64,000 bases of DNA, taken from NCBI GenBank assembly GCA_021373185.1, contig JAJFTF010000051.1, positions 101,957 to 165,956 of the forward strand, read 5' to 3'. The stretch comes from Betaproteobacteria bacterium. GTDB taxonomy: Bacteria; Pseudomonadota; Gammaproteobacteria; Burkholderiales; Sulfuricellaceae. The position numbers were made by a program, and so were the translations under genes. Under the pieces are notes generated by a model. That model saw only the letters and a program-made list of their open reading frames with translations. It did no database searches and had not been told where the DNA came from. Shown in pieces: positions 54,573 to 63,898 of this stretch (positions are counted from its first letter, which is position 1; every line of letters starts with the position of its first letter).

Positions 54573-56216
54573 ATGCGCTACTCAATCAAAGTTTCCCTTC
54601 TTTTCATCCTGCCTGTCAGCGTTGCTGCGGCTACGGATTCCTTCGAAATTGCCGCGCGCCTTGCCCAAGCCGGCGCGCCACAGTCTGCCTTGGCGCGTAT
54701 CGAGCGCGATCAGCCTGGTCGCACCGATAATCGGCAATGGGCGAAGCGGGAACTGTTGCGCCTATCTCTGCTCAACGAGTTGAACAGGCCCGCCGAAGTG
54801 ATCGAGTATATTGCGGCGGTGCAGGCGGAACTGCCCGCTGAAGCGGCTCAACAAACAAATTGGGAGGGCGCGCGCGCGGCTTTGTTACTCGGGCAGGGGG
54901 AACGGACACGCACCTACTTGTCGCAACTGTTGTGGCGCTCGGATCTTTCCGATTCGCAATACCGGGCGGCTCGCCGCATGGTGGTGCAGAGCTATCTCAA
55001 GGAACGGCGTACAAACGACGCCTATCTCGTCATGTTGCGTTACAGCCAGGATTTCCAGCCGTTTATGCATGATGAAGCAGCGGTTTTTACCGAGGGGCTG
55101 CTGATTGTCGGCGCCAAAACGGAAACGGCTACCTGGCTCGTGCAACTGAGCGAGGGTGATATGGTCAAGTCGCTGGCCAGGCTTCAAAGCGGCTTGGTCA
55201 CGCCGGAGCAGGCGATTGCGGAAGCCCGGGCCGCGCTTAATCCGGTCAGCGAGCCAGTCGGCAAACCCATCAAGAGCAAGACGAAAAAGCCGTCCCGGAT
55301 CGTTCCCCAATTGCCGGCCAAAGTGGTTAATCCGATCGCTTGCTGGACGGTGATCATGCATGCTGCGGCTCTGCGCGAGGACGTTGCGCTCCTGGCCGAG
55401 GCGCGCGAGCAACTGCTGAATTTGGGCGGAACCGGGAGTCCTTTGTCCGATGTTGCCGTGGGTGATCTCTGGCAGGGTTATTTTGTCCTCGCATTAAAAT
55501 ACAGCAACGAGGCGCAGTTATTGCGCGGTGACGATGCGGCATGGTTTGCGCTGGCCGAACAATTGCGCGATTCCGCCCCTGCCGCGTCACGCGCCTTGTT
55601 CGCTCATCTTGCGGTGCATGCCAGGGAACCGGCGCTACGCGAGGGAGCCCAAGCCGGCCTCGCGGCACTGTTGCTGAACGCCGGGTTGGAGCGGACCGCC
55701 GTCAAGCTGTTTGCCGACGACCGGTATTTTCCAGAGAACAAAGGGTTGTCGCCACAGGCGAGTTTTGCCTTGGGACAAGCTGCCGTTCAAGGCAAGGACT
55801 ATGTTCGCGCCGCCCGGTTCTGGCGTGGGCTGACCCAGACATTTGACGGGATGCAGCCGGAGCAATGGCAGATTCAGCGGGCACAGGTTTTGGCTTTTGG
55901 CGGTACTCATGCGGATGCCGAAGAAGCGGTGCAGATATTGCCTGTGGCTGATTCGGCAGAGCAGCGTGAAATTTTTCTGGCGTTGGGCGAGTTGGCGGAA
56001 GACCAGGGCGAAGCGGCATCGGCCGCCGATGATTATCTGCTGGCGGCAGGACAGGCCACCGATGCCATGGCGCAAAAAGCGCGTTGGCAAGCTGCTCGTA
56101 GTTTGGTTCGTGCCGGCTTGCGCGAGGATGCGAAACGACAATATCTCCTGCTGCTGAAAACCACCCGGGATGCGGCCCAGCAGGCCGCCATCCGGCGTGC
56201 GTTGGCGCGGTTGTGA
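54573..56216 (+). CDS. exported TPR-like protein of unknown function
   Basis: The 547-residue protein starts with a signal peptide (MRYSIKVSLLFILPVSVAAA) and is otherwise made of paired helices with Ala and Leu spacing like tetratricopeptide repeats, for example ARLAQAGAPQSALARIERD and AAVQGKDYVRAARFWRG. A basic linker near residue 235 (KPIKSKTKKPSR) splits it in two. I do not recognise a named family; similar proteins sit in cell-envelope or pilus assemblies. ATG 54573 is the only start before the signal peptide. The ogt-like gene starts two bases past its stop. Confidence 0.7.
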   Translation: MRYSIKVSLLFILPVSVAAATDSFEIAARLAQAGAPQSALARIERDQPGRTDNRQWAKRELLRLSLLNELNRPAEVIEYIAAVQAELPAEAAQQTNWEGARAALLLGQGERTRTYLSQLLWRSDLSDSQYRAARRMVVQSYLKERRTNDAYLVMLRYSQDFQPFMHDEAAVFTEGLLIVGAKTETATWLVQLSEGDMVKSLARLQSGLVTPEQAIAEARAALNPVSEPVGKPIKSKTKKPSRIVPQLPAKVVNPIACWTVIMHAAALREDVALLAEAREQLLNLGGTGSPLSDVAVGDLWQGYFVLALKYSNEAQLLRGDDAAWFALAEQLRDSAPAASRALFAHLAVHAREPALREGAQAGLAALLLNAGLERTAVKLFADDRYFPENKGLSPQASFALGQAAVQGKDYVRAARFWRGLTQTFDGMQPEQWQIQRAQVLAFGGTHADAEEAVQILPVADSAEQREIFLALGELAEDQGEAASAADDYLLAAGQATDAMAQKARWQAARSLVRAGLREDAKRQYLLLLKTTRDAAQQAAIRRALARL

Positions 56217-56217
56217 G

Positions 56218-56691
56218 ATGATGGATTATCAGGCACGATTCCTTACGCCTTTCGCCGTACTCGGCATCATGACCGATGGCGTTGCGCTGACTGCCATCAC
56301 GTTTTTGCCGCTGGGCACGCCGCCGCTGCCGCCGCAGGATGAAATTTCCCGGCGAGTTTGTGCGCAGTTGCAGGCTTATCTCGACGACCCCTCGTTTCAC
56401 TTCGATCTGCCGCTGGCACCGCATGGCACGGCATTTCAAACCAGGGTATGGCAGGCGCTGCGCCAGATCTCGGTTGGCTCGACACAAAGTTACGGCGAAC
56501 TTGCGCGCCAGATCGATTCGGCGCCGCGCGCCGTGGGGCAAGCCTGCGGCGCCAATCCGATTCCGCTGGTGATTCCCTGCCACCGCGTGCTGGCGCGGGG
56601 CGGCTTGGGCGGATTCATGAACAGCACCGGCGGCGAGCCGCTGGCGATCAAGAAATGGCTGTTGCAGCATGAGTGTCGACAGCCTGCTTGA
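56218..56691 (+). CDS. ogt: methylated-DNA-protein-cysteine S-methyltransferase
   Basis: The 157-residue protein has the active-site motif IPLVIPCHRV with acceptor Cys, the helix-turn-helix TQSYGELARQIDSAPRAVGQA and the end GGFMNSTGGEPLAIKKWLL. It removes methyl groups from O6-methylguanine and is consumed. The N-terminal part is shorter and more divergent than Ada/Ogt of E. coli. Start is ATG 56218 or ATG 56221; no clear ribosome site. It overlaps the xerD start by 23 bases. Confidence 0.85.
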   Translation: MMDYQARFLTPFAVLGIMTDGVALTAITFLPLGTPPLPPQDEISRRVCAQLQAYLDDPSFHFDLPLAPHGTAFQTRVWQALRQISVGSTQSYGELARQIDSAPRAVGQACGANPIPLVIPCHRVLARGGLGGFMNSTGGEPLAIKKWLLQHECRQPA

Positions 56692-57565
56692 CGAATTCTG
56701 CGACGCACTGTGGCTGGAGGAAGGCCTGGCGCGCAATACCTTACAGAGCTACCGGTGTGATTTGCAGCAGTTTTCCGCGTGGCTGCAGCAGGAATGCGGC
56801 AAGGATTTGCTGGGAGCAAGCCATGGCGAACTGGAAGGCTATCTGTCGCACCAGTTCAATGTGGCGAAGACCCGCGCCAGCACTGCCAGCCGGGAGCTTT
56901 CCAGCTTGCGGCGGTTTTACCGTTATTTGCTGCGCCAAGGCCGAATCAACGCCGACCCCACTCTTAATATTTCTTCGCCGAAACAGGTCAGGGCTTTACC
57001 GAAAAGCCTGACCGAAGCTGACGTCGAAGCGCTGCTGAATGCGCCGGACATCGGCGAGCCATTGGGATTGCGCGACCGGGCGATGCTGGAAGCGCTCTAT
57101 GCGACCGGCCTGCGGGTTTCGGAGTTGGTAGCGCTGAAGGTGGCGGAAGCGAGCTTGGAAATGGGCGTGGTGCGCGTCATGGGCAAAGGCGGCAAGGAAA
57201 GGCTGGTGCCGCTGGGCGAGGAAGCGATCGGCTGGATCAAGCGCTATCGAGATGAAGCCCGCCCGCACCTGCTTGGCGGCAAGACCAGCGATGCGCTGTT
57301 TGTCACGGCCCGGTACACGGCCATGACGCGCCAGGCTTTCTGGTACATGATCAAGCGCCGCGCCGTGCAAGGCGGGGTCGTCAAGCCGCTGTCCCCGCAT
57401 ACTCTGCGCCATGCCTTCGCCACCCATCTGCTCAATCATGGCGCCGACCTGCGCGTGGTGCAGATGCTGCTGGGACACGCCGATATTTCCACCACGCAGA
57501 TTTACACCCATGTGGCACGCGAGCGCTTGAAGCAATTGCATGCGGAACACCATCCGCGCGGATAG
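56669..57565 (+). CDS. xerD: site-specific tyrosine recombinase XerD
   Basis: The 298-residue recombinase has the catalytic set R (ATGLRVSELVALK), K (GKGGKERLVPLG), H-x-x-R (HTLRHAFATHLL), H (LLGHADISTTQIYTHV) and the nucleophile Tyr in IYTH. The N-terminal domain (LARNTLQSYRCDLQQFSAWL) matches XerD, which with XerC resolves chromosome dimers at dif. It starts within the ogt gene, with 23 bases of overlap, and ends nine bases before the convergent TauE/SafE gene. Confidence 0.95.
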   Translation: MSVDSLLDEFCDALWLEEGLARNTLQSYRCDLQQFSAWLQQECGKDLLGASHGELEGYLSHQFNVAKTRASTASRELSSLRRFYRYLLRQGRINADPTLNISSPKQVRALPKSLTEADVEALLNAPDIGEPLGLRDRAMLEALYATGLRVSELVALKVAEASLEMGVVRVMGKGGKERLVPLGEEAIGWIKRYRDEARPHLLGGKTSDALFVTARYTAMTRQAFWYMIKRRAVQGGVVKPLSPHTLRHAFATHLLNHGADLRVVQMLLGHADISTTQIYTHVARERLKQLHAEHHPRG

Positions 57566-57574
57566 CCGCGCTTT

Positions 57575-58309
57575 TTATACCAAGGCTTTCCAGATCAGCG
57601 ACCCGCCGCTGCCGACGAGCAGCAAGCCGATGAGCCTGAGCATCTGCACGCTGGAAATGCCGAGATGGATGCGGTGGCCGAGATAAAGCCCCAGCGCCAT
57701 GATCGGCAGGGCGGCAAGCAGGGCGGTGAACATGCCGTCTTGCGGCAGCAACCCGGTGGCGAGGAAGGTGACGATGCGCAGGCCGCCCTCGATGGTGAAC
57801 AGGCCGGAGAAGGTGGCGCGCAATTCGGTTCTGTCTTTCAGGCGGTGTGACAAATAAATGATATAGGGCGGGCCGCCGGTGCCGAAGAGTGCGCCCACGG
57901 TGCCGCCGGTCAGCCCGGCCGGTATCGCCCACCAGCGGGAGATGATTTTTTCGCCGTGGATGTTGAGCAGGTTGCGAACGCCGAAGATCAGCACCAGAAT
58001 TCCCAGCCCGATCAGCAGCGGTTCGCGCGGCATGCGCAGCAGCAGCGTGGCGCCCAGAATCACGCCAATCGTCCCGAAAGGCAGCAGGGGCTTCACTTCC
58101 CGCCAGTTGATCTGCTTGCGGGTTTTGCCGCCAAGCGTGATCGAGGCGCTGAAATCCAGCACCAGCACGAACGGAACGACAAATTGCAGGGGCAGGAGGT
58201 GTGCCAGCAGCGGCACGGCTATCAGGCCGGAACCGAAGCCGGTAATGCCGCGGATGAGGTAGGCAAAAAGCAGGATCAGTAGAGCGACGCTCAGAGTTTC
58301 TAAGCTGAT
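57575..58309 (-). CDS. TauE/SafE-family membrane transporter, non-canonical start
   Basis: The 244-residue product (if started at 58309) has eight hydrophobic segments and the TauE/SafE opening G-I-T-G-F-G-S-G-L-I-A-V-P-L-L, which in the family lies close to the N terminus, plus a second GTVGALFGTGGPPYIIY repeat. Relatives export sulfite or sulfoacetate; substrate unknown. The first canonical start in frame, GTG 58216, falls after that opening. Upstream, until the in-frame stop TGA at 58325-58327, there is no ATG, GTG or TTG. ATC 58307-58309 has GGGGA six bases before it and is the best placed start. It overlaps the folB end by ten bases. Confidence 0.75.
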   Translation of the reverse strand: MSLETLSVALLILLFAYLIRGITGFGSGLIAVPLLAHLLPLQFVVPFVLVLDFSASITLGGKTRKQINWREVKPLLPFGTIGVILGATLLLRMPREPLLIGLGILVLIFGVRNLLNIHGEKIISRWWAIPAGLTGGTVGALFGTGGPPYIIYLSHRLKDRTELRATFSGLFTIEGGLRIVTFLATGLLPQDGMFTALLAALPIMALGLYLGHRIHLGISSVQMLRLIGLLLVGSGGSLIWKALV

Positions 58310-58662
58310 GGCCGTTCCCCGCGTTCAATGACGATGCCCAGCCGTTTGACGCCGCGCAGCATGCCCAGCTTGGCGACGGATACCTTGACCCAGGGCGCGC
58401 CGAATTCCCCGCGGATCAGTTCGGCGATATGCTCCGCCAGGGCTTCCACCAAGGAAAAATGCTTTTCCCCCACGGTTTGCCGGATGCGCTCCATCACTAC
58501 GCCGTAGTCGATGGTGTCGGCGATATCATCCGATTTTCCGGCGCGGCTGTGCGGCAGGCCGATTTCGATGTCGATGCGGATGGTTTGCGAGACCTTGCGT
58601 TCCCATTCGTAAATGCCGATGACGATATCGAGTTTGATTTCTTCCAGAAAAACGATGTCCAT
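58300..58662 (-). CDS. folB: dihydroneopterin aldolase
   Basis: The 120-residue enzyme of folate synthesis has the FolB features MDIVFLEEIKLDIVIGIYEWER, DTIDYGVVMERIRQTV and FSLVEALAEHIAELI, with the catalytic Glu in the first and Lys near the C terminus. I start at ATG 58662 for the conserved beginning; the frame is open further to 58698. It is divergent from plsY over 61 bases. Confidence 0.93.
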   Translation of the reverse strand: MDIVFLEEIKLDIVIGIYEWERKVSQTIRIDIEIGLPHSRAGKSDDIADTIDYGVVMERIRQTVGEKHFSLVEALAEHIAELIRGEFGAPWVKVSVAKLGMLRGVKRLGIVIERGERPSA

Positions 58663-58723
58663 TGAGTGTTCAGGCAGGGAAAATGCCGTAAAATCCAAAA
58701 GTGGTCATTTTAAGTGATTTGAT

Positions 58724-59323
58724 ATGAATACGGTAATTTTCGTCCTCGCCGCCTACCTGATCGGGTCGGTCTCCTTTGCGGTCGTCACCAGCAAGCTTTT
58801 CGGCCTGCCCGACCCGCGTACCTTCGGCTCGAAAAATCCGGGCGCAACCAACGTGCTGCGTACCGGAAAAAAACTGGCTGCCGCGCTGACCTTGCTGGGC
58901 GACGGCGCCAAGGGCTGGCTGGCGGTGTTTCTGGCGGTCAGGCTGGCTCCGGGCTACGGCCTGGGCGATGCCGCCATCGCTGCGGCAGCCATTGCGGTAT
59001 TTCTCGGCCATGCCTATCCGGTGTTTTTCAGTTTTTATGGCGGCAAGGGCGTGGCCACTATTCTGGGCATCCTGCTGGCGCTCAATCCCTGGCTGGGTCT
59101 GGCGGCTTTCGCAACTTGGCTGCTGGTGGCGGTCATCTGGCGTATTTCCTCGCTGTCCGCCTTGATTGCCGCAGCGCTGACGCCGCTTTACGGCTGGCTG
59201 TTGCTGGACTCCGGCATGTTGGTCGCGGCGGTGGGAGTGTTGTCGCTGCTGCTGATCTGGCGGCACAAAAGCAATATCGGCAACCTGCTTTCCGGTAAGG
59301 AAGGTGCGATCGGCAAGACGTAG
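58724..59323 (+). CDS. plsY: acyl-phosphate:glycerol-3-phosphate acyltransferase
   Basis: The 199-residue membrane enzyme has five predicted helices and the three PlsY motifs: [34 protein letters not shown] and the late [14 protein letters not shown]. It acylates glycerol-3-phosphate with acyl phosphate in phospholipid synthesis. Divergent folB and following coiled-coil gene suggest its own unit. Confidence 0.96.
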   Translation: MNTVIFVLAAYLIGSVSFAVVTSKLFGLPDPRTFGSKNPGATNVLRTGKKLAAALTLLGDGAKGWLAVFLAVRLAPGYGLGDAAIAAAAIAVFLGHAYPVFFSFYGGKGVATILGILLALNPWLGLAAFATWLLVAVIWRISSLSALIAAALTPLYGWLLLDSGMLVAAVGVLSLLLIWRHKSNIGNLLSGKEGAIGKT

Positions 59324-59362
59324 TCCCGGGAGTGCCTATACTGGGAATAAGGAGAGGCGGCC

Positions 59363-60157
59363 ATGGCCTGGTTTGAAAAGGAAATGGATTATGCGCGGGA
59401 AAGCCTGGAGCAGGTTTCCCGCGTTGCAGTCGAGCAAGCCGGGGAGAAATTGACCGGGGTGGTTCAGGGTGGGCTGGTTCAGGCTAGCAGCGAACTGCGC
59501 GAGGCGATACAGGGTGCCAGCCGCGAGGTCGACCTCAAGCTCGACAAGATATCCGCCGAACTGCACAGCCAGCGCCAGTTCACCAAGGACGACGTGATCG
59601 AGCTGGTGGATTATGCTGCCGACAAGCTGGGGGCGACCATCGACGAGCGCGTGCGGGTGATGAAAGCGGAAATCACCGGCTTGGTGCAAGACCGGATCGA
59701 GTACCTGAAGCGCGAGGTGGACGATTTCTTCATCCAGCGCCAGCAGGACTTGGCACGCGAGCGGCGGCGGCTGATCGCCAATATCCTGATCGCCGTGGCG
59801 GCCTCCATCGTCATGGGCGGGCTGTCACTGATGTACCACCGCGCACTGCTCGGCGGCATGGATATGTACGGCCTGTTCCGCGTGGTGTTCCTGTCGTTGA
59901 GCGGCGGTTACGGCGTTTATCTGCTGGTCAGGCTGGTGCTCAAATACCGCAGCATGTCGGAGCACAAGAAGGATCTGGTGTTCCTCGCCATGAAATACTG
60001 GGGCGTGCTGCGACCGGAAAGCATCTTCGGCCACATGCTGCTGATCGTGATTTTGCTGGCTTTGTATGCGGTGCTGTTTTTTCCGCAGGAACTGGGTGAA
60101 GTGATCGGTAGCGATACTCTGGTGCGCTGGCTGGGCGGATTGCACCGGGTCAAGTAG
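59363..60157 (+). CDS. coiled-coil membrane protein of unknown function
   Basis: The 264-residue protein has an amphipathic, probably coiled-coil N-terminal half (residues 1-135, many Glu/Lys/Gln, [20 protein letters not shown]) and three hydrophobic segments (about 138-158, 170-190 and 220-240) in the C-terminal half. There is no signal peptide, so the coiled coil is likely cytoplasmic. I do not recognise the family. Its last eight bases overlap the end of convergent tsaD. Confidence 0.65.
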   Translation: MAWFEKEMDYARESLEQVSRVAVEQAGEKLTGVVQGGLVQASSELREAIQGASREVDLKLDKISAELHSQRQFTKDDVIELVDYAADKLGATIDERVRVMKAEITGLVQDRIEYLKREVDDFFIQRQQDLARERRRLIANILIAVAASIVMGGLSLMYHRALLGGMDMYGLFRVVFLSLSGGYGVYLLVRLVLKYRSMSEHKKDLVFLAMKYWGVLRPESIFGHMLLIVILLALYAVLFFPQELGEVIGSDTLVRWLGGLHRVK

Positions 60158-61154
60158 TCGACAGTTCCCAGCGCGGCCTTACGTTGAATTTCCAGCCCTT
60201 GGGCGTTGCGTGCCTGATCCGCATCGCGCCGGCGAAGGCGATCATGGCGCCGTTGTCGGTGCAGAATTCCAGTTTTGGATAATACACTTCAAAGCCCCGG
60301 CGCGCTGCGTTTGCCGAAAACGTGGCGCGCAATTGCCGGTTGGCGCCGACGCCGCCGGCCACCACCAGCCGATCCAGGCCGGTTTGCCGCAGTGCGGCTT
60401 GGGCCTTGGCGGCAAGTACCTCGACGATGGCTTCCTGAAAGGCGAGGGCAATGTCGGCGACGGTTTGTTCGTCCAGCGTTTGTTGCCGGGCCAAAGTCAG
60501 CACCGCAGTCTTCAGGCCGCTGAAGCTGAAATTGAGGTCGCCGCTGTTGAGCATTGGCCGTGGCAGCTTGAAGCGCCCCGCTACGCCCTGGTCGGCGCGC
60601 AGGGATAACGCCGGCCCGCCGGGATAACCCAGGCCGAGCAATTTGGCGGTCTTGTCGAAAGCTTCGCCGGCGGCGTCGTCCAGGGTTTCCCCCAGGGTTT
60701 CGTAGTCGCCGATAGCGGAAACGCGCATCAACTGGCTGTGGCCGCCGGAGACCAGCAGCGCAACAAAGGGGAAGGCGGGCGGGTCGGGTTCCAGCAACGG
60801 GGCGAGCAAATGGCCTTCGAGGTGGTGGACGCCGATGACCGGCACCTTGAGCGCAAAACCGAGCGAGGCGGCAATGCTGGCGCCGACCAGCAGCGCCCCG
60901 GCCAGCCCTGGCCCTTCGGTGTAGGCAATGGCGTCGATGTCGCTCAAGGCGCAGTTGGCGGTTTGCAGGATTTGCCGGGTCAGCGGCAGCACGCGCCGGA
61001 TATGGTCGCGCGAGGCGAGTTCCGGCACCACGCCGCCATATTCAGCATGCATGGTGACCTGGGAATGCAGGGCATGGGCGACCAGGCCGCGCTCTGTGTG
61101 GTACAGGGCAACACCGGTTTCGTCGCAGGAGGTTTCTATTCCGAGAACAAGCAT
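60150..61154 (-). CDS. tsaD: tRNA N6-threonylcarbamoyladenosine transferase TsaD
   Basis: The 334-residue enzyme of the universal t6A pathway has [14 protein letters not shown] at the N terminus, [10 protein letters not shown] for metal His pair, [11 protein letters not shown] and [13 protein letters not shown] near the C terminus, and [13 protein letters not shown] at the end. It transfers threonylcarbamoyl to A37 with TsaB and TsaE. It is divergent from rpsU, the normal order in proteobacteria. Confidence 0.97.
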   Translation of the reverse strand: MLVLGIETSCDETGVALYHTERGLVAHALHSQVTMHAEYGGVVPELASRDHIRRVLPLTRQILQTANCALSDIDAIAYTEGPGLAGALLVGASIAASLGFALKVPVIGVHHLEGHLLAPLLEPDPPAFPFVALLVSGGHSQLMRVSAIGDYETLGETLDDAAGEAFDKTAKLLGLGYPGGPALSLRADQGVAGRFKLPRPMLNSGDLNFSFSGLKTAVLTLARQQTLDEQTVADIALAFQEAIVEVLAAKAQAALRQTGLDRLVVAGGVGANRQLRATFSANAARRGFEVYYPKLEFCTDNGAMIAFAGAMRIRHATPKGWKFNVRPRWELSTT

Positions 61155-61221
61155 GAGCCCGGTATCATAGCGGTTTTGCCTGCCATGGTAAATTTGGCTA
61201 TGAAAAAATAAAGTTTGCCGA

Positions 61222-61227
61222 TATAAT
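61222..61227 (+). promoter_or_regulatory. candidate -10 element for rpsU
   Basis: TATAAT lies 43 bases before rpsU in the divergent tsaD-rpsU region. No convincing -35 element is present (TATGAA at 17 bases), so the promoter may be of a different type or weak. Confidence 0.35.
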
Positions 61228-61269
61228 TGGCGGTTTCCCCAATCAATTGTTTAATAAAGGTCATTGCTC

Positions 61270-61482
61270 ATGCCGAGTGTACGCGTCAAGGAAAACGAAC
61301 CGTTCGATGTAGCCCTGCGCCGTTTCAAGCGCGCCGTAGAAAAAACCGGTCTGCTGACCGAGTTGCGCGCTCGCGAGTTCTATGAGAAGCCCACTGCCGA
61401 GCGTAAGCGCAAGATGGCTGCTGCCGTCAAGCGTCACTTCAAACGCCTGCGCGGTCAGACGCTTCCTCCCAAGCTCTACTGA
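61270..61482 (+). CDS. rpsU: 30S ribosomal protein S21
   Basis: The 70-residue protein reads [19 protein letters not shown] and ends in the usual Arg/Lys-rich tail with [11 protein letters not shown]. An in-frame TTG at 61264 would add two residues, but ATG 61270 matches the family. It opens the macromolecular synthesis operon (rpsU-yqeY-dnaG-rpoD). Confidence 0.97.
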   Translation: MPSVRVKENEPFDVALRRFKRAVEKTGLLTELRAREFYEKPTAERKRKMAAAVKRHFKRLRGQTLPPKLY

Positions 61483-61487
61483 GTCGT

Positions 61488-61931
61488 ATGAGTCTCAGGC
61501 TTCAAGTCGCCGAAGATATGAAGTCGGCGATGCGTGCCAAGGATGTGCCACGCCTTGCGGCGATCCGGCTGTTGATGGCCGCGATCAAGCAGCGCGAGGT
61601 GGATGAGCGTATCGAGATGGCCGACGATCAGGTGATCGCGGTGATCGAGAAAATGCTCAAGCAGCGTCGCGACTCGATCTCGCAGTATGAATCGGCCGGG
61701 CGGCAGGATCTGGCCGATATCGAGAAATTCGAGGTGTCGGTGCTGCAGGATTACCTGCCGCAAGCCCTGACCGAAGGCGAGATCGAGGCGCTGGTTGTTG
61801 CCGCGATCGGTTCTTCCGGCGCGGCTGGCGTGAAAGATATGGGCAAGGTCATGGCGGTGGTAAAGCCGCAAATGGCCGGTCGCGCCGATATGGGCAAGGT
61901 GTCCGCCCTGATCAAGGCCAAACTGGGCTGA
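61488..61931 (+). CDS. yqeY: GatB/YqeY domain protein
   Basis: The 147-residue protein matches YqeY: RLQVAEDMKSAMRAKDVPRLAAIRLLMAA near the start and GVKDMGKVMAVVKPQMAGRADMGKVSALIK at the end, which resembles the tRNA-binding tail of GatB. Its cellular role is unproven. It starts five bases after rpsU and precedes dnaG by 156 bases. Confidence 0.9.
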   Translation: MSLRLQVAEDMKSAMRAKDVPRLAAIRLLMAAIKQREVDERIEMADDQVIAVIEKMLKQRRDSISQYESAGRQDLADIEKFEVSVLQDYLPQALTEGEIEALVVAAIGSSGAAGVKDMGKVMAVVKPQMAGRADMGKVSALIKAKLG

Positions 61932-62055
61932 TAAGCCGCTGTTTCAGAAGCGGTCTCACAAATTCTGTGGGACTCGCTATGCTGAACGTGGGTTCTCCGG
62001 TTTCAGGCGGTAGCAGTTACCGGATTTTCTGCCTTCCAACATCGAAATGACATGC

Positions 62056-62075
62056 CTTCCCGTTGATTCGGGAAG
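62056..62075 (+). other. hairpin in the dnaG leader
   Basis: CTTCCCG (62056-62062) pairs perfectly with CGGGAAG (62069-62075) around six bases, ending 12 bases before the dnaG start. Two weaker stems lie earlier (CCGCT/AGCGG at 61936-61953; 61954-61972). They may lower dnaG expression or mark a processing site. Confidence 0.45.
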
Positions 62076-62087
62076 ATCGGGTGAGCC

Positions 62088-63842
62088 ATGATTCCGCAGT
62101 CCTTCATCCAGGATCTCCTCAATCGCCTGGATATCGTCGACGTGGTGGACCGCTATGTCCCGCTCAAGAAGGCGGGCGCGAATTACGTCGCCTGCTGCCC
62201 GTTCCACGGCGAAAAAACTCCCTCGTTTTCCGTTAGTCCCGCCAAGCAGTTCTACCATTGCTTCGGTTGCGGCGCCCACGGCAGCGCCATCGGCTTTGTC
62301 ATGGAGCATCAGGGGCTGGGCTTTGTCGAGGCGGTGGAAGAGCTGGCCAGAAGCGCGGGCATGGCAGTACCAAAAGAGGAGTCAGGAACGCATGAACGCA
62401 GGGCGGACGGCGATCTCGATGTGCTGCCCGATGTGCTGCAGCGCGCCACCCGTTTCTACCGCGAGGAGCTGAAGCGCTCCGAAACCGCGATTGACTACCT
62501 GAAAAAGCGCGGGCTTTCCGGGGAAATCGCGGCGCGTTTTGGTGTCGGCTATGCGCCGGGCGGCTGGCAGAATCTTGCTGCGGTGTTTCCGGACTATCAG
62601 GCCAAATCCCTGGTTCAGGCAGGCTTGGTGATCGAAGGCGAGGGTAAGCGCTACGATCGCTTTCGCGACCGCATCATGTTCCCGATCCTGAGCCAGCGCG
62701 GCGCGGTGATCGGCTTCGGCGGGCGGGTGCTGGGTGCGGGCGAGCCGAAATACCTCAATTCGCCGGAAACGCCGCTGTTCGAAAAAGGCCGCGAGCTGTA
62801 CGGCCTGTTCCAGGCGCGCCAGGCAATTCGCGCCGCCGGCAGGGTGATCGTGGTCGAAGGCTACATGGATGTGGTGGCACTGGCGCAGCATGGCGTCGAA
62901 TACGCGGTGGCGACCCTCGGCACTGCGACCACCCCGGTGCACGTGCAGAAGCTGCTGCGCCAGAGCGACAACGTGGTGTTCTGTTTTGACGGCGATACGG
63001 CCGGCCGCAAGGCGGCATGGCGCGCGCTGGAGAATAGCCTGGCGCTGGTCGGCGACGACAAGGGCGTGAAGTTCTTGTTCCTGCCCCAGGGCGAGGATCC
63101 CGACAGCTACGTGCGCAAGGAAGGCAAGGCGGCATTCGAGACGCTGATCGAGGGCGCGCTGCCGCTGTCGGAATTTCTCCTGCGCGAACTGGCCGCCGGG
63201 GTGGAAATGCAAACCCTGGAAGGGCGGGCGCATTTCCTCAAGCTGGCGCAGCCCCTGGTGCAGCAGGTTGCTGCCCCGGCGTTGCGCCTGATGCTGCAGC
63301 AGCGCTTGGCGGAACTGGCAGGCGTTTCGCGGAATGAACTCGATGGGCTAATGCCGGTCAAATCGCCGGTAAAGCCCGATGTCATACGGCCTCGAACCTC
63401 CCGCAAGCCGCCCTCGCTAACCAGAAAATTGTTGCAGTTGCTGCTACATCAACCCGAGTTGGGGGCGGATATCGATATGAGCCTGATCGGTGACGGCTCG
63501 GAAGAGCTGAAGACCTTGAAGGCCCTGCTTGATTTCATCGCAAACCACCATGCCCAAGCCAATACGACGGTAGCCGTATTGGAGTATTTCCGCGGAACGC
63601 GTCACGATGAGTTGCTGGGAAAGATTTCGGGTGAAATTCGCCAATGGGACGAGGGTTTTGAGGTGGCGGCGGAATTCGCCGGGGCGCTGGATCAGTTGCG
63701 CGAAGGTGGACGCAACCGCAGGATCGACGAGCTGCTTGCGCTTTCCCGCACGCAGGGACTTTCCATGGAAGAGAAGCAGGAGTTGCAGCGTTTGCTGCAG
63801 GGCGGCCCCGCTTCGACAAAAAGTGACCAAACCGCCCAATAA
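62088..63842 (+). CDS. dnaG: DNA primase
   Basis: The 584-residue primase has a CHC2 zinc finger (CCPFHGEKTPSF ... CFGCG near residues 40-65), the RNA polymerase domain with RGAVIGFGGRVLG, VVEGYMDVVAL and FCFDGDTAGRKAAWRALE (TOPRIM acidic residues) and a C-terminal DnaB-binding helicase-interaction domain of lower similarity. It makes primers for replication. ATG 62088 follows GGGTGAG. rpoD starts 56 bases after its stop. Confidence 0.97.
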   Translation: MIPQSFIQDLLNRLDIVDVVDRYVPLKKAGANYVACCPFHGEKTPSFSVSPAKQFYHCFGCGAHGSAIGFVMEHQGLGFVEAVEELARSAGMAVPKEESGTHERRADGDLDVLPDVLQRATRFYREELKRSETAIDYLKKRGLSGEIAARFGVGYAPGGWQNLAAVFPDYQAKSLVQAGLVIEGEGKRYDRFRDRIMFPILSQRGAVIGFGGRVLGAGEPKYLNSPETPLFEKGRELYGLFQARQAIRAAGRVIVVEGYMDVVALAQHGVEYAVATLGTATTPVHVQKLLRQSDNVVFCFDGDTAGRKAAWRALENSLALVGDDKGVKFLFLPQGEDPDSYVRKEGKAAFETLIEGALPLSEFLLRELAAGVEMQTLEGRAHFLKLAQPLVQQVAAPALRLMLQQRLAELAGVSRNELDGLMPVKSPVKPDVIRPRTSRKPPSLTRKLLQLLLHQPELGADIDMSLIGDGSEELKTLKALLDFIANHHAQANTTVAVLEYFRGTRHDELLGKISGEIRQWDEGFEVAAEFAGALDQLREGGRNRRIDELLALSRTQGLSMEEKQELQRLLQGGPASTKSDQTAQ

Positions 63843-63853
63843 TAGTGTATAAT
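63823..63853 (+). promoter_or_regulatory. candidate internal promoter for rpoD
   Basis: TATAAT (63848-63853) lies 45 bases before rpoD; GTGACC (63823-63828) is the nearest -35-like element but the 19-base spacing is long. Internal rpoD promoters inside or after dnaG are usual in this operon. Confidence 0.4.
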
Positions 63854-63898
63854 TTAGCACTTTTTCTTAACGAAAATCTATAGTTGGAACAGATTGTT

